64,000 bases of DNA, taken from assembly GCA_964486935.1 (NCBI GenBank), contig CAZAPG010000005.1:62001-126000 (forward strand), in the 5' to 3' direction. This document shows, piece after piece, positions 23,708 to 32,954 of this stretch. The notes under the pieces are model-generated. The model was given only the letters and a program-made list of their open reading frames with translations. It had not been told where the DNA came from and made no database searches. The position numbers and the translations under genes were made by a program. Origin of the DNA: CAZAPG01 sp964486935 (GTDB taxonomy: Bacteria; Chloroflexota; Anaerolineae; 4572-78; J111). Position 1 is the first letter of the stretch. Each line of letters opens with the position of its first letter.

Positions 23708-26700
23708 ATGAATCTATCACCCTTACTCAAGCTGTTCAACCAGTCGTCTACCTATAATACTCTGGCCGACGCCCTCCATTGGGGCGAACTGACGGCCGAG
23801 ATGCGCCGCCCGTGGGGAGTTTTAACCGCAGCCCGGCCGGCCCTGCTGGCCGCCCTGCACGCCGATTTACAGCGGCCCATCCTCTTCATCACCGCTCGCG
23901 CCGACCGGGCCAGAATTTTAACCGAGCAAATCCAGGTCTGGTCGCCGGAGCCAACCTCTATTTACCGCCTGCCCGACCCCGACGCCCTGCCGCACGAAAA
24001 AATTGCCTGGGGCAGTGAGACTATTCAGGGGCGGCTGTCGGCCTTATCGGCGCTGGTTGGCTACAATCAACAGGCTGCTCATCACCAATCGCATCCCTTA
24101 ATCATCACCTCAGCGCGGGCGCTTATGCACCACACCCTCCCCCCGGATGAATTTACGCTGATGCAATTTCAGGTAGGGCAGCGTATCCGGCTAAACGAGG
24201 TGGTGGAGCAGTGGGTCGAACTGGGCTACCAGCCGGAAGATGTGGTTGAAGTAGCCGGCAGCTTTAGCCGGCGCGGCGGCATTTTAGATGTCTTTCCGCC
24301 CAACGCGGCCAAACCCATCCGCATCGAACTGTTTGGCGACGAAATCGACTCGCTGCGCAGTTTTGACCCGGCCAGCCAGCGTTCAGAAAATCGGCTCAAA
24401 TCTTTTACCATGGGGCCGGCCACCGAAACGCTGCCGCGCCACGCCCAATGCGCGGCCAACCAGTTAAGCCGGTGGAACTTTGACGAGTTGCAACCCGGCA
24501 CCAAAATCAGCTTTGAGGAAGATGTAGTCCGGCTGGCCAGCGGCGCCGCCTTTAGAGGCATTGAATACTACCTGCCTTTTTTCTACAATGGGCGTAACGG
24601 CCAATCCGGTCAGCCCCACGCAACCTCGGTGCTTGATTATTTGCCCGACAAAGCCCTGGTGATTATTGAAGACCCCGAAGAACTGGCCGTCGTTGTTGAC
24701 GAGTTGGAAATTCAGGCCCGTACCCTCAAGCAAGATTTAATCAACATTGGCGACTTGCCCGCCGACTGGCCCGACCCCTATTTTGGCTGGTCTGCCCTGG
24801 CCTTGGCTCTGGCGGCCCGCCAACCATTTGTTTTGGGCTTCACCCGGCTCAATTATCAATTAGTAATTAACAATGAACAATTAGCAACCTTCGGTAACGA
24901 ACAAAATACAGCCTCCCCCAACTCAAAACCTGAAACCCCAAACCCGCAACCGGCAACCCACCCTCCTTACCCTCTCCAATCGCTTTTTGCGCCTGCCCCG
25001 GCCTTTGGCGGACAGGTAAAAAACGCCTTGCCTGAAATTATCGAGCGCAAACAACAGGGCGAGCGGGTGGTGCTGGTCAGCCGCCAATCTGCCCGCCTGA
25101 GCCACCTGCTCAATGAATTTGCCAACAAATTGACCGTTACGCCGGTTGACTCCCTGGAGACCGGCGGCCCGCCGCCCCCTTCGGGCAGCATTACCCTGGT
25201 GCATGGTATGCTCATCGAAGGGTGGGCGCTGCGTGGCCCGGACCAGGCCGATACCGCGCTGGTCACAGTTCTGTCCGACTCCGAAATATTCGGCTGGAAA
25301 AAACCGACCACTACCCGCCGGCCCAGGCCGCGCAAAGGCGTCACCCCGGAAACCTTTTTTGCCGACGTAAACCCCGGCGATTTGGTAGTCCACATTGAGC
25401 ACGGTATTGGCCGCTACGTAGGGCTGGTCAAGCTGGATTTTGAGGGTGTTGAGCGGGAATACCTGGCCGTGGAATACGCCAACAACGACAAGTTGTACGT
25501 GCCCATTCACCAGGCCGACCGGCTGGCCCGCTACGTAGGCGTTGACGAGCACGCCCCCACGCTCAACCGCCTGGGCAGCGCCGATTGGAACACCGTCAAG
25601 CGCCGGGCCAGAAAAGCCGTTGAAGATATTGCCAAAGAGCTGCTGGAAATTTACGCCAAACGCGAGCTGGCCGCTGGCCGGGCCTACAGCCCCGATACCG
25701 AATGGCAAAGCGAGGTGGAAGACGCCTTCCCCTACGTTGAAACCGATGACCAGCTTCGGGCCATTGCCGAAGTAAAGGCCGATATGGAAAAGCCCCGCCC
25801 CATGGACCGCCTGATTTGCGGCGACGTAGGCTACGGCAAAACCGAAGTGGCCCTGCGCGCCGCCTTCAAAGCCGTTATGGATGGGGTGCAGGTGGCTATT
25901 TTGGCCCCCACCACCGTGCTGGCCCAGCAACACTACCAAACCTTCAAACAGCGGCTGGAAACTTACCCGGTCAAAATAGAGATGCTGTCGCGCTTTCGCA
26001 CCAAAGGCCAGCAGGATGAAACCTTGCAGCGCCTGGCCGAAGGCGCCGCCGATATTGTGATTGGCACCCACCGGCTGCTGCAAAAAGATGTCAAATTCAA
26101 AAATCTGGGCCTGCTGATTATTGACGAAGAGCAGCGTTTTGGGGTAAAACAAAAAGAGCGGCTTAAAGCCCTGCGCACCGAAATTGACGTGCTGACCCTG
26201 ACCGCCACGCCCATTCCCCGCACCCTGCACATGGCCCTTAGCGGCGCGCGAGATTTGAGCACCATCGACACCCCGCCGGAAGAGCGGCTGCCGGTGCAAA
26301 CCGTTGTTACCGAATATGACGAAACGCTCATCCGCACCGCCATTCTGCGCGAGCTGGACCGGGGCGGGCAGGTCTTTTATGTTTACAACCGGGTTATGGG
26401 CATTGAGCAAAAAGCCAACCGGCTGCGCAACATTTTGCCCGAAGCGCGGGTGGCCGTGGGCCACGGCCAAATGAGCGAGCGCCAGCTAGAGCGGGTGATG
26501 AGCGAATTTGTGGCCGGCGAATTTGACATCCTGGTTAGCACCTCTATCATCGAAAACGGGCTGGATTTACCCAACGTCAACACCATCATCATCGACCGGG
26601 CCGACCGGATGGGGCTATCGCAGTTGTACCAGTTACGGGGGCGCGTGGGGCGCGGCGCGGTGCAGGCTTACGCCTATTTGCTGACGCCCAAAAACCACCC

Positions 26701-27403
26701 GCTCAAGCCCGACGCCCGCAAGCGGCTGGAAGCCATTGCCGAAGCCAGCGAGCTGGGGGCCGGATTCCGCATTGCCATGCGCGACCTGGAAATTCGCGGG
26801 GCCGGCGATTTGCTGGGGGCCAAACAACACGGCCACATTGCCGCCGTTGGGTTCGACCTGTACACCCGCCTGCTCACCCAGGCCATCAGCGAGCTTAAAG
26901 GCGAAGCGCCCCAAGCGGTGCTGGGCGAAGAAACCACCGCCTACCTGACTCCCCTCTCCGACGGCATTCAACTCAACCTGCCTATTCCCGCCTTTGTGCC
27001 CGAAGATTACCTGCCCGAAGAAAAAATTCGCTTCCGGCTGTACCGTCGCCTGGCCGGCGTTACCACCATCAAAGGCATCGACGACATGGCCAAAGAGCTT
27101 GAAGACCGCTTTGGCGAGTTACCGCAGCCGCTGGCCAATTTACTCTACCAGCTCAAGCTAAAAATATTGGCGCTGGAAGCGGGGGTCAAATCGGTGGCTA
27201 CCGAAGTGGGGCAAATTATGGTGCGCGCCGACAGCCTGGAGTTTATCGACCGGGACGGGCTGGCTCGACGCATTACCCCGGCGGCTAACGTGGGCCGCCG
27301 CCAGCTTATGCTGCCGCTGCACCCCAAACCAGAAGTGTGGCAGGCAGAACTGGAAAAAACCCTGCGGCTGATGGGTCGAATGTTGCACGACCCGGCCCGG
27401 TAA
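23708..27403 (+). CDS. mfd: Transcription-repair coupling factor Mfd
   Basis: This 1231-residue DNA translocase removes RNA polymerase stalled at lesions and recruits UvrA. Domains in order: UvrB-like N-terminus (~1-350, with FSRRGGILDVFPP), linker, RNA-polymerase-interacting CarD-like domain (~545-620, NPGDLVVHIEHGIGRYVGL), RecG-like helicase core (~690-1010: Walker A CGDVGYGKTEVALRAAF, DEEQRFGVKQKE, LTATPIPRTLHMALSG, STSIIENGLDLPNVNT, QLYQLRGRVGR) and the C-terminal TRCF domain. Residues ~381-420 (LNYQLVINNEQLATFGNEQN and a Pro-rich part) are encoded by AT-rich intergenic-type repeat and are not expected in the family. Confidence 0.95.
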   Translation: MNLSPLLKLFNQSSTYNTLADALHWGELTAEMRRPWGVLTAARPALLAALHADLQRPILFITARADRARILTEQIQVWSPEPTSIYRLPDPDALPHEKIAWGSETIQGRLSALSALVGYNQQAAHHQSHPLIITSARALMHHTLPPDEFTLMQFQVGQRIRLNEVVEQWVELGYQPEDVVEVAGSFSRRGGILDVFPPNAAKPIRIELFGDEIDSLRSFDPASQRSENRLKSFTMGPATETLPRHAQCAANQLSRWNFDELQPGTKISFEEDVVRLASGAAFRGIEYYLPFFYNGRNGQSGQPHATSVLDYLPDKALVIIEDPEELAVVVDELEIQARTLKQDLINIGDLPADWPDPYFGWSALALALAARQPFVLGFTRLNYQLVINNEQLATFGNEQNTASPNSKPETPNPQPATHPPYPLQSLFAPAPAFGGQVKNALPEIIERKQQGERVVLVSRQSARLSHLLNEFANKLTVTPVDSLETGGPPPPSGSITLVHGMLIEGWALRGPDQADTALVTVLSDSEIFGWKKPTTTRRPRPRKGVTPETFFADVNPGDLVVHIEHGIGRYVGLVKLDFEGVEREYLAVEYANNDKLYVPIHQADRLARYVGVDEHAPTLNRLGSADWNTVKRRARKAVEDIAKELLEIYAKRELAAGRAYSPDTEWQSEVEDAFPYVETDDQLRAIAEVKADMEKPRPMDRLICGDVGYGKTEVALRAAFKAVMDGVQVAILAPTTVLAQQHYQTFKQRLETYPVKIEMLSRFRTKGQQDETLQRLAEGAADIVIGTHRLLQKDVKFKNLGLLIIDEEQRFGVKQKERLKALRTEIDVLTLTATPIPRTLHMALSGARDLSTIDTPPEERLPVQTVVTEYDETLIRTAILRELDRGGQVFYVYNRVMGIEQKANRLRNILPEARVAVGHGQMSERQLERVMSEFVAGEFDILVSTSIIENGLDLPNVNTIIIDRADRMGLSQLYQLRGRVGRGAVQAYAYLLTPKNHPLKPDARKRLEAIAEASELGAGFRIAMRDLEIRGAGDLLGAKQHGHIAAVGFDLYTRLLTQAISELKGEAPQAVLGEETTAYLTPLSDGIQLNLPIPAFVPEDYLPEEKIRFRLYRRLAGVTTIKGIDDMAKELEDRFGELPQPLANLLYQLKLKILALEAGVKSVATEVGQIMVRADSLEFIDRDGLARRITPAANVGRRQLMLPLHPKPEVWQAELEKTLRLMGRMLHDPAR
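24850..24965. repeat. AT-rich intergenic-type repeat inserted in frame in mfd
   Basis: AGTAATTAACAATGAACAATTA (24862-24883, about) resembles 23523-23544 in the noncoding DNA before mfd, and the following AAAACCTGAAACCCCAAACC resembles 13000-13021. Base composition is far richer in A+T than the flanking coding sequence. Confidence 0.55.
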
Positions 27404-27428
27404 ATGTAGTTGATAAAGGGCGGAAACC

Positions 27429-29087
27429 ATGATTATTATTGAATATTCTTACGTGTCGGCCCCGCCAAAACGATTTGAAACCGACCAGGATACCGTCACC
27501 ATTGGTCGCCCCTCGCGGGATTGGGCGGTTGACCTGGACCTGAACCCCGACGGCACGGTTTCGCGCCGTCATGCCTGCCTGACCTACGAAAACGGCGCCT
27601 ATTGGATTGAAGACCAGGCCAGCCGGGGCGGCACCTGGGTTAACGGAGAAAAAATTACGGCCAAAACCCAAATCAAGCCCGGCGATATTATCACCGTTGG
27701 GCAAACGGAGCTAACCTTGCTTCACCCGGCCCTGGCCAACCAGATTGATATGGTTGAAGATTCTACCCAACCTATCTTTGTTGATAAGGATGAAAACCCG
27801 CTCAATAAAGGACAGCTAACCATCACCCTGCCCGCCACCGAGTCGCCCAGCAACCTGTTAATGGCCAAAGCAAGAGACCGGGTATCTCTGGAAGAAGCAG
27901 TTCGGCGGCGGCTGACCGCCTTCTATGAGTTGGGCGCGGCTTTAGGCTCTACCCAGCGGGTCGAACCGCTATTAAAAACTGTCATCGAGCACCTGTGCAA
28001 GGTGATTCCCGGCGCTCAACGGGGCGCTATTTTGTTGAAAGATGGCCGCCGGCTGCTGCCCAAGGCCCACGTGCCGGAAAAATCCAAACTATCCATCAGC
28101 CTGCATCTGGCCCGGCTGACCATTGAAAAACAACAAGCCTTTACCTGGCGGCGAAACGCCACCCAAAAAGATATTCCCCTGACCAAGAGTTTGGTTTTGC
28201 ACGGCACCACCAGCGCCATGTATGCCCCCCTTATCTGGCAGGGCGAGATTTTAGGCATTGTTTATGTAGATAATTATCTGCTTGAAGACGCCTTTCACGA
28301 TGACGATTTATCGCTGTTGATGGCTATGGCCGGCCAGGCGGCCATGTTTGTTAAAAACCACGCCCTGCAAGAAGATTTGCGACACCAGGAGGTGGTGCGC
28401 TCTAATTTGCTGCGCCAATTCTCGCCGCAGGTGGCCGAGTATCTGGTAGACCTGCTGCAGGAGCGCCGAAGCCTGGGGCTGGGCGGCGAGCGCGTTGAGC
28501 CGGTGACTATTCTCAATGCCGACGTGCGCGGCTTTACCGCCCTGAGCGCCAAAATGGACCCCGGCAGCATTATGGAAATGCTCAACCAGCTTTTTAGCAT
28601 CTGCATTCCCATTATCTTCAAATACAAAGGCACGGTTGATAAATATATTGGCGATGGCTTTTTAGCCGTGTTCGGCAGCCCCGACCCCGACCCCGCCGGC
28701 CAACAATGGGAAAACGCGGTTCGGGCCGCGCTTGAAATTCAAAGCGCGGTGAGCAAGCTGGCCCGGCAGTGGGAAAATGTTGACCACCCGGCCTACCGGT
28801 TTGGCATCGGCATCCACACCGGGGCGGTGCTGCAAGGCTTTATTGGCTCTGATGAGCAGATGGAATACACCGTTATTGGCGATACGGTCAACCGGGCCTC
28901 TCGCTATTGCGATGGGGCCGGCCCCGGCGAGGTGGTTATTAGCCCGGCTGTTTACCAGCGGGTATCCGGCATGGTGGATGTTGTGGCCAAAACCATTACC
29001 CCCAAACACGCCGCCACCGAGGGCGATTTGGAAGCCTATCTGGTGAGGGGATTCACCACCAGAATGTTAAAAGCGGTTCAGGAGTAA
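27429..29087 (+). CDS. Class III adenylate/guanylate cyclase with FHA and GAF domains
   Basis: This 552-residue cytoplasmic signalling protein has an FHA domain (residues ~5-98; GRPSRDW, SRRHA and GTWVNG, the phosphothreonine-binding signature), a GAF sensor domain (~160-320) and a class III cyclase domain (~350-545). The cyclase keeps both metal aspartates (NADVRGFT and YIGDGFLAVFG) and the transition-state Asn/Arg in GDTVNRASR, so it should be active. The product is probably cAMP. It suggests coupling between Ser/Thr kinase signalling and cyclic nucleotide output. It lies 25 bases after mfd, and acpS follows 6 bases after it. Confidence 0.9.
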   Translation: MIIIEYSYVSAPPKRFETDQDTVTIGRPSRDWAVDLDLNPDGTVSRRHACLTYENGAYWIEDQASRGGTWVNGEKITAKTQIKPGDIITVGQTELTLLHPALANQIDMVEDSTQPIFVDKDENPLNKGQLTITLPATESPSNLLMAKARDRVSLEEAVRRRLTAFYELGAALGSTQRVEPLLKTVIEHLCKVIPGAQRGAILLKDGRRLLPKAHVPEKSKLSISLHLARLTIEKQQAFTWRRNATQKDIPLTKSLVLHGTTSAMYAPLIWQGEILGIVYVDNYLLEDAFHDDDLSLLMAMAGQAAMFVKNHALQEDLRHQEVVRSNLLRQFSPQVAEYLVDLLQERRSLGLGGERVEPVTILNADVRGFTALSAKMDPGSIMEMLNQLFSICIPIIFKYKGTVDKYIGDGFLAVFGSPDPDPAGQQWENAVRAALEIQSAVSKLARQWENVDHPAYRFGIGIHTGAVLQGFIGSDEQMEYTVIGDTVNRASRYCDGAGPGEVVISPAVYQRVSGMVDVVAKTITPKHAATEGDLEAYLVRGFTTRMLKAVQE

Positions 29088-29093
29088 TTGGCC

Positions 29094-29453
29094 ATGGTGG
29101 TGGGCGTCGATATTATTGAAACCGAACGGGTAGCCAAAAGCATTCAGCAATTTGGCGACCGCTTTCTCAGGCGCGTTTACACCGAGCGCGAGCTGGCCTA
29201 CTGCCAGGGCCGGGTAAGTTCTCTGGCGGCGCGCTGGGCCGCCAAAGAGGCCGTGGGCAAGGCGTTGGGAACCGGCATTGGCGACGTGAGCTGGCAGGAG
29301 ATTGAAATTATCAACACCGACAGGCAATGCCCGCTGGTGCAGTTGCACGGAGCCGCCGCCAAACTGGCCGCCGGACTGGGCGTTACCAAATTTGCCATCA
29401 GCCTGTCTCATACTAAAGATTACGCGGTGGCCTTTGTGGTGGGAGAAGGGTAA
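29094..29453 (+). CDS. acpS: Holo-acyl-carrier-protein synthase
   Basis: This 119-residue enzyme transfers 4'-phosphopantetheine from CoA to the serine of acyl carrier protein. The two family motifs are present: VVGVDIIETERV at the N-terminus (metal-binding Asp) and RWAAKEAVGKALG (residues ~48-60, metal-binding Glu), with ISLSHTKDYAVA near the end. ATG 29094 has GGAG nine bases upstream; a TTG six bases earlier would sit too close. It follows the cyclase by six bases and precedes a small membrane protein by 29. Confidence 0.93.
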   Translation: MVVGVDIIETERVAKSIQQFGDRFLRRVYTERELAYCQGRVSSLAARWAAKEAVGKALGTGIGDVSWQEIEIINTDRQCPLVQLHGAAAKLAAGLGVTKFAISLSHTKDYAVAFVVGEG

Positions 29454-29482
29454 AGGTTTCAAATTTCAGGTTTTGGGTTTTT

Positions 29483-29860
29483 ATGACTACTAAAAAACCG
29501 GGCAGGCTACAGGAAAAATTTAATCGCTACCTGTCTATAGCGGTGCTGGCGCTGTTTGTTATTGTGCCGCCAATTTTATGCGGACTCTTCTATCTCTCTC
29601 AGGTGCCCGATATAACCTGGGGCGATGAGAACAGCCCCAGCTTCACCCGCATCTGGATGCACCGCGAGCGCAGGCCGGTGGGCATTGGCTACCAGAGCCA
29701 GCGCGTGGTTGCAGAATACAGCACCACCGAGGTTTGCGTTGAAACCCGGCTGCGTTTTTTGCTGTGGGGCGAGTCGAACCGGGCCGAACCGAATACCACC
29801 AGCCGCGAAATGGTTTTACAGAACAATCGCTGGCAGCCTAGCGGCCAAAAATGCCGGTAA
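29483..29860 (+). CDS. Small membrane-anchored hypothetical protein
   Basis: This 125-residue protein has a basic cytoplasmic start (MTTKKPGRLQEKFNRY), one hydrophobic helix (residues ~18-40) and an extracytoplasmic domain of ~85 residues with two cysteines (VCVETR and QKCR) that may form a disulfide. No family is recognised. It follows acpS by 29 bases on the same strand and ends at a bidirectional terminator shared with ilvD, so it is probably the last gene of the mfd-cyclase-acpS transcription unit. Confidence 0.65.
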   Translation: MTTKKPGRLQEKFNRYLSIAVLALFVIVPPILCGLFYLSQVPDITWGDENSPSFTRIWMHRERRPVGIGYQSQRVVAEYSTTEVCVETRLRFLLWGESNRAEPNTTSREMVLQNNRWQPSGQKCR

Positions 29861-29866
29861 AAAAGT

Positions 29867-29906
29867 AATTGGTAATTGGTCATTTGAGATTGACCAATTA
29901 CCAATT
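29867..29906. terminator. Bidirectional terminator between convergent genes
   Basis: Perfect 16-base arms AATTGGTAATTGGTCA (29867-29882) and its complement (29891-29906) enclose eight bases. On the minus strand it runs into ACTTTTTT, serving ilvD; the plus strand has a shorter TTTT. Confidence 0.8.
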
Positions 29907-29909
29907 TTA

Positions 29910-31592
29910 CTATAACCCCAAATCTGTAACTGCGCCCAGGCTGCTGCTGGAAACCAGCCGGGCGTATTTGGCCAGCACGCCATGAGTGTAGCGCGGCGGG
30001 CGCGGCTGCCAGGCAGCGCGGCGTCGATCCAGCTCTGCTTCGGAGATGTTGAGTTGAAGCAGCCGCTGGTTGGCATCAATAGTAATGGAGTCCCCCTCTT
30101 CAATTAAGGCAATCGCGCCGCCCACGGCTGCTTCTGGCGCTACGTGTCCCACCACCAATCCGTGCGAGCCGCCGGAGAAGCGCCCGTCGGTGAGCAGCCC
30201 CACTTTGCCGCCCAAACCGGCCCCAATAATAGCCGATGTCGGCGAGAGCATCTCTCGCATACCGGGGCCGCCTTTTGGCCCTTCGTAACGGATAACCACC
30301 ACATCCCCCTCTTTAATTTTGCCATCCATAATCGCCGTCAGGCTCTCTTCTTCTGACTCGAAGACGCGGGCCGGGCCGGTAATACGGGGGCTTTTGATGC
30401 CCGTAATCTTGGCTACGCTGCCTTCGGGCGAGAGGTTGCCCTTGAGGATTACCAGATGTCCTTGTTTGTACAGAGGTTTGTCAAAGGGGTGAATAACCTC
30501 CTGGTCGGGGCTGGGCGTGTCGGGAATGTCGCGCAGCACATCCTCGATGGTTTGGCCGGTAATCGTCAGGGCATCGCCGTGCAGCAGCCCGTTGGCCAGT
30601 AAAATTTTCATCACCTGGGGCACGCCGCCGGCAGCGTGAAAATGCACGGTCAGGTAGCGGCCCGATGGCCTTAAATCGCACAGCACCGGCACGCGCTGGC
30701 GGATGGTTTCAAAATCATCAATGGTTAGCGACACCCCGGCGGCGTGGGCAGCGGCCAGCAGATGCAGCACCGCATTGGTAGAGCCGCCCAGCGCGTTGGT
30801 TACGGCAATGGCGTTTTCAAAGGCTTTGCGGGTCATAATCTGGCGGGGGAGACGCTGCTGCTTGATGGCCTCAACCAGCACCCGGGCCGATTCGGCGGTG
30901 CTGTCGGCCTTTTCCTCTTCCTCGGCGGCCATGGTCGAGGAGCGAATCAGGCTCATGCCCATCGCCTCAAAGGCCGATGACATGGTGTTGGCCGTGTACA
31001 TTCCGCCGCAGGAGCCGGCCCCCGGAATGGCGTGTCGCTCAATTTCGCGCTGGGTTTCGGCATCCAGCTTGCCGGCGCTGTACTGCCCCACCGACTCAAA
31101 CACGCTGACAATATCCAGGTCGCGGCCATCGTACTGGCCGGGTTTGATGGTGCCGCCGTACACAAAAATAGACGGAATATTCATGCGGGCAATCGCCATC
31201 ATTGCGCCGGGCATATTTTTATCGCAGCCGCCAACAATAAGCGCCCCATCCATGCTTTGGGCATTGACGGCGGTTTCAATCGAGTCGGCAATAACCTCGC
31301 GGGATACCAGCGAATATTTCATTCCCTCGGTGCCCATCGAGATACCGTCGCTCACGGTGATGGTGCCAAACATTTGGGGCATGGCGCCGGCCTCGCGCAG
31401 GGCAGATTCGGCCCGTTTGGCCAAAATGCCCAGCCCCAGGTTGCAAGGGGTAATAGTGCTGTAGCCATTGGCCACGCCCACTATCGGTTTGTCAAAATCA
31501 TCATCGTTAAAGCCGACCGCCCGCAGCATTGAGCGGTTGGGCGAGCGGGTCAGGCCCTGGGTGATGATTTTACTACGATAATTAACTGACAT
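29910..31592 (-). CDS. ilvD: Dihydroxy-acid dehydratase
   Basis: This 560-residue Fe-S enzyme dehydrates 2,3-dihydroxy acids to the 2-keto precursors of valine, leucine and isoleucine. Cluster cysteines lie in ITPCNLGLG, GGCDKNMPG and GAGSCGGMYTANTM; the C-terminal active-site region is GRFSGGSHGLVVGHVAPEA. Length is standard. Start ATG 31592 is set by AAGGAGACGGAG just before it; the ATG at 31643 adds 17 residues that lie across a repeat. It is divergent to a threonine-dehydratase-like gene, another step related to isoleucine supply. Confidence 0.96.
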   Translation of the reverse strand: MSVNYRSKIITQGLTRSPNRSMLRAVGFNDDDFDKPIVGVANGYSTITPCNLGLGILAKRAESALREAGAMPQMFGTITVSDGISMGTEGMKYSLVSREVIADSIETAVNAQSMDGALIVGGCDKNMPGAMMAIARMNIPSIFVYGGTIKPGQYDGRDLDIVSVFESVGQYSAGKLDAETQREIERHAIPGAGSCGGMYTANTMSSAFEAMGMSLIRSSTMAAEEEEKADSTAESARVLVEAIKQQRLPRQIMTRKAFENAIAVTNALGGSTNAVLHLLAAAHAAGVSLTIDDFETIRQRVPVLCDLRPSGRYLTVHFHAAGGVPQVMKILLANGLLHGDALTITGQTIEDVLRDIPDTPSPDQEVIHPFDKPLYKQGHLVILKGNLSPEGSVAKITGIKSPRITGPARVFESEEESLTAIMDGKIKEGDVVVIRYEGPKGGPGMREMLSPTSAIIGAGLGGKVGLLTDGRFSGGSHGLVVGHVAPEAAVGGAIALIEEGDSITIDANQRLLQLNISEAELDRRRAAWQPRPPRYTHGVLAKYARLVSSSSLGAVTDLGL

Positions 31593-31599
31593 ACTCCGT

Positions 31600-31722
31600 C
31601 TCCTTTGAAAATAAAATTGGTGGAGTTGTTGCGGAGCGAACACTTGCGCCTGCGCGCAGTGCGGGTGAAACTATAGTTTTTCATTCCACGTTACTGCCGA
31701 AAGCGCAGGGACTGTCACACTC
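31600..31722 (+). repeat. Dispersed ~120-bp repeat, copy B (upstream of ilvD)
   Basis: This copy matches 23551-23673 with the core AACACTTGCGCCTGCGCGCA unchanged. It lies in the leader of ilvD but in the opposite orientation to that gene, whereas copy A is in the same orientation as mfd, which argues against a conserved cis-regulatory RNA. Confidence 0.75.
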
Positions 31723-31964
31723 CTTTGGAATTTCGTTCCGGTAATCAAGTCACCATTGTATCGCAGAAGTTGGGATTGGACAAAGCGATTGGCGCTGCAC
31801 CGAGCAATAGCGCAGCTATCGCCTTTTGCGCCGCCGCAGGCGGGACTTTTTAGAAAGTAAGGTGTATAATTTGATTTTGTTGGCCAAAGGTGGCAGTTAG
31901 TTCTCGTCAACAAAAATGAATACTTTATCATCGGAGAGAAAATTTATCAATTTTGGAGGCAATC
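31723..31964 (+). promoter_or_regulatory. Divergent control region, ilvD / threonine dehydratase
   Basis: The 372-base gap between the divergent genes holds repeat copy B and this stretch. A perfect TATAAT lies at 31865-31870 with only a weak -35 (GGGACT, 17 bases before it). GGAGG precedes the dehydratase ATG. I see no T-box or leader peptide for ilvD. Confidence 0.45.
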
Positions 31965-32948
31965 ATGGACATCCCAACTTTAGCCGAAATCAGGGCGGCG
32001 CGAGAGCAAATTGATAATTATGTAGTGGAAACGCCGGTGTGGCGCTGGCGCAATCAGGAAATCAATGAGCTGGTTGGGCCGGCAACAGAGGTATATCTAA
32101 AACTGGAGCTTTTTCAACACACCGGCACATTTAAGCCGCGCGGCGCGCTGGTAAATATTTTGAGCCTGGATGAGGCGGCGCGGGCCAGAGGCGTTACGGC
32201 GGTAAGCGCCGGCAATCATGCCATTGCCGTGGCTTACGCGGCCCAACAGTTGGAAACCACCGCCAAAGTGGTCATGCCCAAAACGGCCAGCTCCATGCGC
32301 GTGGAAAAGTGCCGGAGATACGGGGCCGAAGTGGTGCTGGTTGACAATGTTCACGAAGCCTTTGACCGCGTTCACCAAATTGAAAGCGAAGAAGGCCGCA
32401 CCTTTGTGCATCCCTTTGAGGGCAAGTTGACAATTTTGGGCACGGCCACCGTGGGGTTTGAGTGGGCGCAGCAGGCCCCCAACCTGGATGCGGTGATTGT
32501 GCCCATTGGCGGCGGCGGGCTAATTGCGGGCATTGCCACGGCGGTCAAGCTAATTCAGCCCAACTGCCGGGTGTACGGGGTAGAGCCGGAAGGGGCCAAC
32601 TCGATGTATCGCAGTTTGGCTGCCGGAAAACCGATAGCCATAGAGCAGGTAAAAACTATTGCCGACAGCCTGGGCGCGCCGCACGCTGCCCCGTACAGTT
32701 TTGGGTTGTGCCAAAAATTTGTTGATGAGGTGGTGTTGATTAGCGATGAGGCCATGCAGCAGGCCATGAAATTGATTTTTCTGGGGATGAAACTGGCCGT
32801 AGAGCCGGCGGGGGCGGCGGCCACGGCTGCCTTGTGCGGCCCGCTGCTGGAAAAATTGCGGGGCCGGCGCGTTGGAGTGATTGCGTGCGGAACCAATATT
32901 GACCCAACCACCTTTGCCCGGCATTTGGGGGCGCCAATTAAGGATTAA
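31965..32948 (+). CDS. Threonine/serine dehydratase family PLP enzyme
   Basis: This 327-residue fold type II PLP enzyme resembles catabolic threonine dehydratase, serine racemase and hydroxyaspartate ammonia-lyase. The PLP lysine is in GTFKPRGALVN (residue ~47), the phosphate loop is GGGGLIAGIATA (~178), and ACGTNIDP lies near the end. It lacks the C-terminal ACT-like regulatory domain of biosynthetic IlvA, so feedback control by isoleucine is not expected. Possible products are 2-ketobutyrate or pyruvate plus ammonia. ATG 31965 follows TTGGAGGCAATC; the TTG twelve bases earlier is part of that ribosome site. Confidence 0.88.
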   Translation: MDIPTLAEIRAAREQIDNYVVETPVWRWRNQEINELVGPATEVYLKLELFQHTGTFKPRGALVNILSLDEAARARGVTAVSAGNHAIAVAYAAQQLETTAKVVMPKTASSMRVEKCRRYGAEVVLVDNVHEAFDRVHQIESEEGRTFVHPFEGKLTILGTATVGFEWAQQAPNLDAVIVPIGGGGLIAGIATAVKLIQPNCRVYGVEPEGANSMYRSLAAGKPIAIEQVKTIADSLGAPHAAPYSFGLCQKFVDEVVLISDEAMQQAMKLIFLGMKLAVEPAGAAATAALCGPLLEKLRGRRVGVIACGTNIDPTTFARHLGAPIKD

Positions 32949-32954
32949 TTTTAT

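Noticed and set aside
24923..26470. Open frame of 515 codons on the minus strand inside mfd
   Set aside because: It is antisense to the conserved Mfd helicase core; its product is low-complexity and matches no family. GC-rich codons with few stops explain it.
31593..31964. Possible T-box or leader-peptide attenuator for ilvD
   Set aside because: No run of Ile/Leu/Val codons, no T-box core sequence, and no terminator hairpin before the start; the main feature is the dispersed repeat.
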